This document shows, in pieces, positions 5,752 to 9,564 of a DNA stretch of 9,564 nt. This stretch comes from Limisphaerales bacterium. GTDB taxonomy: Bacteria > Verrucomicrobiota > Verrucomicrobiia > Limisphaerales > UBA8199. The stretch is taken from the NCBI GenBank assembly GCA_025356925.1, contig JANXQE010000023.1, positions 1 to 9,564 of the forward strand, in the 5' to 3' direction. The stretch's first letter is position 1. Each line of letters opens with the position of its first letter. The notes under the pieces are model-generated. The model worked only from the letters and a program-made list of their open reading frames with translations. It was not told where the DNA came from and ran no database searches. Made by a program: the position numbers and the translations under genes.

Positions 5752-7011
5752 ATGAAACACCTGGTCTTCCTCATCTGCGTGCTGGTCGCGACGTTCGACG
5801 CCGCGGCTGATTTCCGCGCCGCGATCGCGGTCCGCACTGTCACCCCTGATCCGCTGTTGCCGGTCATCGGCGGCATCGGCGCCGCACGTCCGGTCACGCG
5901 CAAAGAGGGCGAGTTGACGGTACGCGCCTTGGTTTTCGAAGACGGAACCAACCGGGTGGCCATTGTGAGTTCGGATTTCCTGGGATTTCCAGCCGCGTTG
6001 GGCAATAAAGCACGAGCAGCGGTGCCGGGGATTCCAGCGGAGAACATTCTGATCGGCGCCACGCACACGCACAGCGCGCCGGATTGTTACGGGTTTCCGG
6101 ACGGCAAAGGCGGCACTTCCGCCGAGCCAAAATATCTGGAGCTGGTCTGCCGACGAATGGCGGAAGCCATCAACGAAGCAGTGCAGGGCTTGCAGCCGGC
6201 GCAACTTAAGGTCGCAACGGACAAAGCGAAGGGGAAAATTGCCTTCAACTATTATGCCGAGCAATTGTATGATCCGCGCTGCAACGTGATCCAGGCCTTG
6301 AACGCGTCAGGCCAGCCCATCGCCACCCTGGTGAACTACGCCATTCATCCGGAGGTGCTGGGCAATGATGTGGGCATTTGCAGTCCTGACCTGATCGGCC
6401 CGCTGTGCGACGAGATTGCGGCCAAGGGCGGTGGCACGGGCATTTTCATGAACAGCGCGCAGGGAGGGATGGTCACCGCCGACAACCGGCTCGATCATGG
6501 CGGAGACGCCCGGACCTGGAACGAGTGCCGGCGCATTGGCACGTTGCTGGCCAACGAGGCGTTGCGAATTGTTCAGAGCGCTCCGGTGCAACCCGCTCCG
6601 AAGCTCTTCTGCGCGGCACGCCCGTTGATGCTCCCGGTGGATTCTCCCGGGATGCGCGAGCTACTGAAGCAAATGCCCGGCTACGATCCCTCGGCTGGCA
6701 ACAACCTGATCACTCAATTGAATGTCGTCAACCTCGGCACCGCGCAAATCCTGACGATCCCCGGCGAAGCGCTCCCCAACATCGGTTATTACCTCAAACG
6801 CAAGATGCATGGCCAGCACAACCTGCTGTTCGGCCTTACGAATGATGCCTTTGGCTACATTCTTACCAAGGAGGATTTCGACAGCTTCGAACGTTACGCG
6901 TACATCACCCGTACGAGCCTGGGTGAACGCACCGGCGAAATCCTGATTGAACAAGCTCTCAAGTTCGTCGACGACTGTCCACGGCCGGAGGCGCTCACCA
7001 AGCCGAACTAA
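5752..7011 (+). CDS. Secreted neutral ceramidase-like metalloprotein
   Basis: A 419-aa protein with signal peptide MKHLVFLICVLVATFDAAA (1-19) and the N-terminal fold of the neutral/alkaline ceramidase family. Visible motifs are GATHTHSAPD (102-111), NYAIHPE (195-201), SPDLIG (211-216), NSAQGG (234-239), IPGEALPNIG (336-345) and GLTNDAFGYI (361-370). By comparison with bacterial ceramidases the zinc ligands should be H105, H199, E339 and Y369, all present. The usual GDVSPN-type segment with the serine nucleophile is replaced by GGMVTADN (238-245), so amidase action on ceramide is doubtful. The protein lacks the C-terminal immunoglobulin-like domain of true ceramidases (which reach 650-750 aa). 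Such short relatives are abundant in Verrucomicrobiota and Planctomycetota, and their substrate is unknown. The start at 5752 has no Shine-Dalgarno but directly begins the signal peptide. It lies 5 bp before nth and is probably co-transcribed with it. Confidence 0.85.
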   Translation: MKHLVFLICVLVATFDAAADFRAAIAVRTVTPDPLLPVIGGIGAARPVTRKEGELTVRALVFEDGTNRVAIVSSDFLGFPAALGNKARAAVPGIPAENILIGATHTHSAPDCYGFPDGKGGTSAEPKYLELVCRRMAEAINEAVQGLQPAQLKVATDKAKGKIAFNYYAEQLYDPRCNVIQALNASGQPIATLVNYAIHPEVLGNDVGICSPDLIGPLCDEIAAKGGGTGIFMNSAQGGMVTADNRLDHGGDARTWNECRRIGTLLANEALRIVQSAPVQPAPKLFCAARPLMLPVDSPGMRELLKQMPGYDPSAGNNLITQLNVVNLGTAQILTIPGEALPNIGYYLKRKMHGQHNLLFGLTNDAFGYILTKEDFDSFERYAYITRTSLGERTGEILIEQALKFVDDCPRPEALTKPN

Positions 7012-7016
7012 AAGCC

Positions 7017-7685
7017 ATGCCTCGCGAGTCCAACCAGGTCAGACTGGGCCGAGCTAAGAAGATCATTGATGAGCTGCAGAACACCTACCCGGACGCCCAT
7101 TGCGAGCTCAACCACGCCAATCCGCTCGAGTTGCTGATTGCCACGATCCTTTCGGCCCAGTGCACGGACAAACGCGTCAACCTCGTCACGCCCCAGCTCT
7201 TTGAGCAATACCCATCGGCCGACTCCTACGCCGAGGCCCCCGCGGCGGATTTGGAGCGAACGATTAAGACCACGGGTTTTTTTCGCAACAAAGCCAAGAA
7301 TATTAAGTCGGCTTGCCAGGCCCTGGTGGAAAAGCATGGCGGCCAGGTCCCGCAAAGCATGGAAGAGCTCCGAGAGCTTGGGGGCGTGGGTCGCAAAACG
7401 GCGAACGTAGTGCTCGGGAATGCCTTCAACCTCAATTATGGAATTGTGGTCGATACCCACGTGGCCCGGCTGTCCAAGCGACTCGGACTGACCGCCGAGG
7501 AGGCGCCCGAGAAAATTGAGCAGGCGCTGATTCCGCTGGTCCCTCGGGGAAAGTGGACTCTCTTTAGCCATTTGGTCATTTGGCATGGGCGGCGTCGGTG
7601 CTCGGCACGGAAACCCGATTGTGCCCATTGCGAGATCAAAGGGCTTTGTCCACGGATCGGGGTTAGCACGACAGCGAGGTCGTAG
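7017..7685 (+). CDS. nth: Endonuclease III
   Basis: A full-length 222-aa DNA glycosylase/AP lyase that removes oxidised pyrimidines in base-excision repair. The helix-hairpin-helix reads LGGVGRKTANVVL (121-133) with the catalytic lysine K127; the catalytic aspartate is D146 in VDTHVARL (145-152). The [4Fe-4S] loop has the exact C-x6-C-x2-C-x5-C spacing: C195, C202, C205, C211. ILSAQCTDKRVN (44-55) is the expected N-terminal motif. ATG 7017 gives the normal length and lies 5 bp after the stop of the ceramidase-like gene, so expression probably depends on the upstream promoter; no ribosome site is obvious in the short gap. The pairing with a secreted hydrolase-like gene has no evident functional logic. 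Confidence 0.97.
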   Translation: MPRESNQVRLGRAKKIIDELQNTYPDAHCELNHANPLELLIATILSAQCTDKRVNLVTPQLFEQYPSADSYAEAPAADLERTIKTTGFFRNKAKNIKSACQALVEKHGGQVPQSMEELRELGGVGRKTANVVLGNAFNLNYGIVVDTHVARLSKRLGLTAEEAPEKIEQALIPLVPRGKWTLFSHLVIWHGRRRCSARKPDCAHCEIKGLCPRIGVSTTARS

Positions 7686-7720
7686 ACAGGAGAGGTTGGA
7701 GCGCTTTGTTTAGGTGAGCT

Positions 7721-7749
7721 GAGAATTGGGCGTTTGAAGGTCAATTCTC
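7721..7749. terminator. Weak hairpin between convergent genes
   Basis: GAGAATTG (7721-7728) and CAATTCTC (7742-7749) form an 8-bp stem with a 13-nt loop in the 69-bp gap where nth and the DUF420 gene converge. There is no U run on either strand, so a bidirectional transcription end is only suggested by position. Confidence 0.3.
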
Positions 7750-7754
7750 GATCA

Positions 7755-8207
7755 TCAATGACCTGGGCTTTGAGGGAATATCTGATAGAGCAGGAGATAA
7801 ATGATGACGCCCGTAACGGAGACGTACATCCACAAAGGCCACGTCCAGCGCGCGATTTTGCGGTGCCGATCAAAACGTTGTTTCAGAGCGCGGCTGAGGG
7901 AAATCAAAACCAGCGGAACAATGACGACCGCCAGGACGGTATGGGTCAAGAGAATGGTCAGGTAAATGGGCCGAAACCAAGGCGGATCCTTGAACACGGT
8001 GGGTCCTCGGTGCAGGTGATAGGCGAGGTAGCCATGATACGTGAGGTAACAGATCAGAAACAGAGTCGAGGTGACAAACGCCGCGATCATGCAGTTGCGG
8101 TGGGCTCGTTGATCCTTGCGGCGGATAAAATAGTAACCCCAACTGAGGAACACGGCGCTCAACCCGTTCAGGCAGGCGTTCACCATCGGCAGGTCGGTCG
8201 GGCTCAT
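7755..8207 (-). CDS. DUF420 membrane protein (CtaM-like)
   Basis: A 150-aa integral membrane protein with four predicted helices at about 8-28, 40-63, 81-105 and 122-143. Recognisable DUF420 features are the N-terminal NACLNGLSAVFL, RRKDQRAHRNCMI (29-41), CYLTYHG (53-59), PIYLTILLTHTVLA (80-93) and the final RHRKIARWTWPLWMYVSVTG (114-133). Conserved histidines H36, H58, H89 and H115 lie near the membrane faces and could bind metal or haem. Family members such as CtaM take part in assembly of haem-copper oxidases. Its ATG (8207-8205) overlaps the SCO stop codon by 4 bp (ATGA), a sign of translational coupling. Confidence 0.9.
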   Translation of the reverse strand: MSPTDLPMVNACLNGLSAVFLSWGYYFIRRKDQRAHRNCMIAAFVTSTLFLICYLTYHGYLAYHLHRGPTVFKDPPWFRPIYLTILLTHTVLAVVIVPLVLISLSRALKQRFDRHRKIARWTWPLWMYVSVTGVIIYLLLYQIFPQSPGH

Positions 8208-8860
8208 GACTCACGCTCCAGCCGTTTCAGCACCGCCAAAATCTGGCCCCGGACCTGGACCGGATCGATGCCCTCCCCGCTAGTCTCGAAAACGCCCCGC
8301 AGCCGTTCCCGTTTATCAACCACAACGAAGATGGTGCTATGGACGAACAAGTCGGTCGAGGAATCGCGTTCCTCGGGCTTTTTTGCGATGGCAGTCAGTT
8401 TGAGCGAGTCAATTGCCAGGTGGGCGATCTCCTTGGATGCGCCCGTGAGAAAAAGCCAGCGACTAGCATCGGCGCCAAAACGCTGGGCGTAGGTTTTCAG
8501 GACCGCAGCAGTATCAAACGCCGGATCGGTGGTCAGGGTAACGAGCCTGGCCTGGCTTTTGGCCGGAAGCGCAACCTGGAGGTCTTTCATTTGCCGCGTC
8601 ATTTTCAGACAGGGCCCGGAGCAGCGCGTGAAGATAATATCGGCTACCCACACTCTGCCCCGCAGATCGGCAAGCGAAAACCTCTGCTCGTTCTGGTTCG
8701 TCAAGGTGAAGTCGGCCACCTGGCCATAGACTGGAAGAGGCTTCCCGAGCCACCGGCCGGTCCTGAAGGTGGCCAAAAGCAAGGCCAGCACCAACAGGGC
8801 GCCGGTCAGTCCCAGTCCCAGCCAGGTCAACCGATTGAGGTAGCGCGGTTCCTGGCTCAT
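8204..8860 (-). CDS. SCO1/SenC copper chaperone
   Basis: A 218-aa protein with one N-terminal membrane anchor (about 12-31) and a thioredoxin-like SCO domain outside the cytoplasm. The copper ligands are intact: C80 and C84 in FTRCSGPCLKM (77-87) and H174 in DLFVHST (170-176). DFTLTNQNEQRFSLADLRGR (50-69) and LVTLTTDPAFDT (106-117) are family strands. SCO proteins deliver copper to the CuA site of cytochrome c oxidase and may reduce its cysteines. ATG 8860-8858 is preceded by no strong ribosome site. The 123-bp gap to the upstream DUF1232 gene holds no convincing gene. No oxidase subunit genes are visible, so the pair appears separated from the cox operon or lies at an edge of it. Confidence 0.93.
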   Translation of the reverse strand: MSQEPRYLNRLTWLGLGLTGALLVLALLLATFRTGRWLGKPLPVYGQVADFTLTNQNEQRFSLADLRGRVWVADIIFTRCSGPCLKMTRQMKDLQVALPAKSQARLVTLTTDPAFDTAAVLKTYAQRFGADASRWLFLTGASKEIAHLAIDSLKLTAIAKKPEERDSSTDLFVHSTIFVVVDKRERLRGVFETSGEGIDPVQVRGQILAVLKRLERES

Positions 8861-8983
8861 CTGTCGCCGACAGGCTTGCCGGAGCCCGCGATCATCGAAA
8901 AGGCCGTGGGCACCCGGCCGCAGAAAGTCTTGCAGGAAGTATTTGGCACGGCTAATCCGCTTGGCCGGTGGTTTCCCAACCCG

Positions 8984-9388
8984 TCACGGTTGACTCGTAA
9001 TTCGAGACCACTCGATATTCTGCGTCGCGGCGTAGATGGCAAAAACCTTCTCGTTTTGGATTAGCACGGCTCGCACGACGCTGGAATCGTCCGCGCGCCC
9101 GAGGTTGAGGACGGTATCGGGAATAATCCCGACCTTTTTGTGTGAATAAATGAGGGCGAAGACCGCCTGAGCGAAGGCGATGTAAGGCATGTCCTTGTAC
9201 GCGCCTTCGGCGATGTCTTCGACGGAGTTGGCCAGAAATTCCAATTGATCAACCAGGTGCGGGAACAACGGCTCGTAGATCTGGGTGAATTCGAGCTTCC
9301 ACTGCGGCAAGTGACGAAGCATCTTCTCGACAACAGCCGGTGTAATCGAGGCCGCTCCACGGTTGACAAATTCCACTATCTCCGCCAT
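8984..9388 (-). CDS. YkvA/DUF1232 family protein
   Basis: A 134-aa protein without signal peptide. The middle (about 66-107) matches the DUF1232 pattern: PYIAFAQAVFALIYSHKKVG, then IIPDTVLNLGRADDSSVVRA, with the conserved IPD and DD pairs at 89-91 and 100-101. In this family the expected residue after KKV is D (D-I-I-P-D); here it is G87. The N-terminal half is helical and acidic; the tail reads NIEWSRITSQP. The biochemical role of YkvA proteins is not known. The start at 9388 lies 106 bp from the divergent rplU start; no Shine-Dalgarno is visible. It may be the first gene of a transcript continuing into SCO and DUF420. Confidence 0.75.
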   Translation of the reverse strand: MAEIVEFVNRGAASITPAVVEKMLRHLPQWKLEFTQIYEPLFPHLVDQLEFLANSVEDIAEGAYKDMPYIAFAQAVFALIYSHKKVGIIPDTVLNLGRADDSSVVRAVLIQNEKVFAIYAATQNIEWSRITSQP

Positions 9389-9439
9389 GGGTCAAAATTT
9401 AGCCGAATGCCTGTGGGAATGAAAAGATAAAATGAGCTG

Positions 9440-9468
9440 TTGACAACTTGATCGGGTTTTGGTTTATT
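9440..9468 (+). promoter_or_regulatory. Sigma70-type promoter of rplU
   Basis: A perfect -35 hexamer TTGACA (9440-9445), a 17-nt spacer and TTTATT (9463-9468, 4 of 6 to the -10 consensus) sit 26 bp before the rplU start. Position and fit suggest the main promoter of the L21 operon. Confidence 0.6.
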
Positions 9469-9494
9469 AACCGTTCTTTCGAGAGAAGACTTTT

Positions 9495-9564
9495 ATGTAC
9501 GCAGTATTAGAGACCGGAAGCAAGCAATATCGCGTCAAAGCAGGCGATAAACTGCAAATCGAGC
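9495..9564 (+). CDS. rplU: 50S ribosomal protein L21, 5' part only
   Basis: The last 70 bases encode MYAVLETGSKQYRVKAGDKL followed by QIE, the unmistakable N-terminus of ribosomal protein L21 (consensus MYAVI.tGGKQYrV..Gd). Glycine-serine replaces the more frequent GGK. A purine-rich GAGAGAAG (9481-9488) ends 6 nt before the ATG and can serve as ribosome-binding site. In most bacteria rpmA (L27) follows; it would lie outside the window. Confidence 0.95.
   Translation, partial: MYAVLETGSKQYRVKAGDKLQIE

Noticed and set aside
7734..8492. 252-codon plus-strand frame
   Set aside because: Opposes the DUF420 and SCO genes and has no recognisable domain.
8857..9042. 61-codon minus-strand frame ending in ATGA overlap with SCO
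   Set aside because: The overlap looks operon-like, but most of it shares DNA with the DUF1232 gene and the product has no protein character.
8339..9064. 241-codon plus-strand frame
   Set aside because: Opposes SCO and the end of the DUF1232 gene; low-complexity Gly/Gln-rich content, no family features.

Overview
The window reads as a stretch of a moderately GC-rich chromosome from the Verrucomicrobiota, most likely a Pedosphaera/Limisphaerales-type soil or freshwater lineage. The evidence is indirect: an SLA1-homology (SHD1) secreted protein, a small ceramidase-like secreted protein, weak or absent Shine-Dalgarno sites, and gene-poor spacers filled with short hairpin repeats and 'accacagag'-type repeats that I associate with this phylum. 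No marker gene is complete enough to fix the genus.

Layout. Bases 1-770 carry two minus-strand genes for exported proteins: the 5' part of an SHD1-domain protein (1-299) and a small gene (467-770) whose signal peptide is broken by a frameshift and lacks an ATG. Bases 940-1172 are a cluster of eight hairpins arranged with mirror symmetry. A minus-strand gene (1238-3523) encodes an exported thioredoxin-like/AGE-barrel protein of the YyaL/DUF255 family; its stop codon lies inside a terminator-type hairpin facing the other way. Bases 3524-4232 are intergenic and hold three repeat types, including a 135-bp element with terminal inverted repeats, and a doubtful truncated ORF. On the plus strand follow a secreted mutarotase-like protein (4233-5273), a 478-bp spacer with two hairpin regions, a ceramidase-like metalloprotein (5752-7011) and endonuclease III (nth, 7017-7685), the last two 5 bp apart. 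Facing them on the minus strand are a YkvA/DUF1232 protein (8984-9388), then SCO1/SenC and a DUF420 membrane protein overlapping by 4 bp. At the right edge, ribosomal protein L21 (rplU) begins on the plus strand behind a good sigma70-type promoter.

Functionally, SCO and DUF420 form a copper-delivery/cytochrome oxidase assembly pair without visible oxidase genes nearby. Nth is base-excision repair and L21 is translation; the remainder are mostly exported proteins of unproven substrate. I see no CRISPR array, tRNA, rRNA, transposase, phage or defence gene. The most distinctive content is the non-coding repeat architecture rather than a new protein system.
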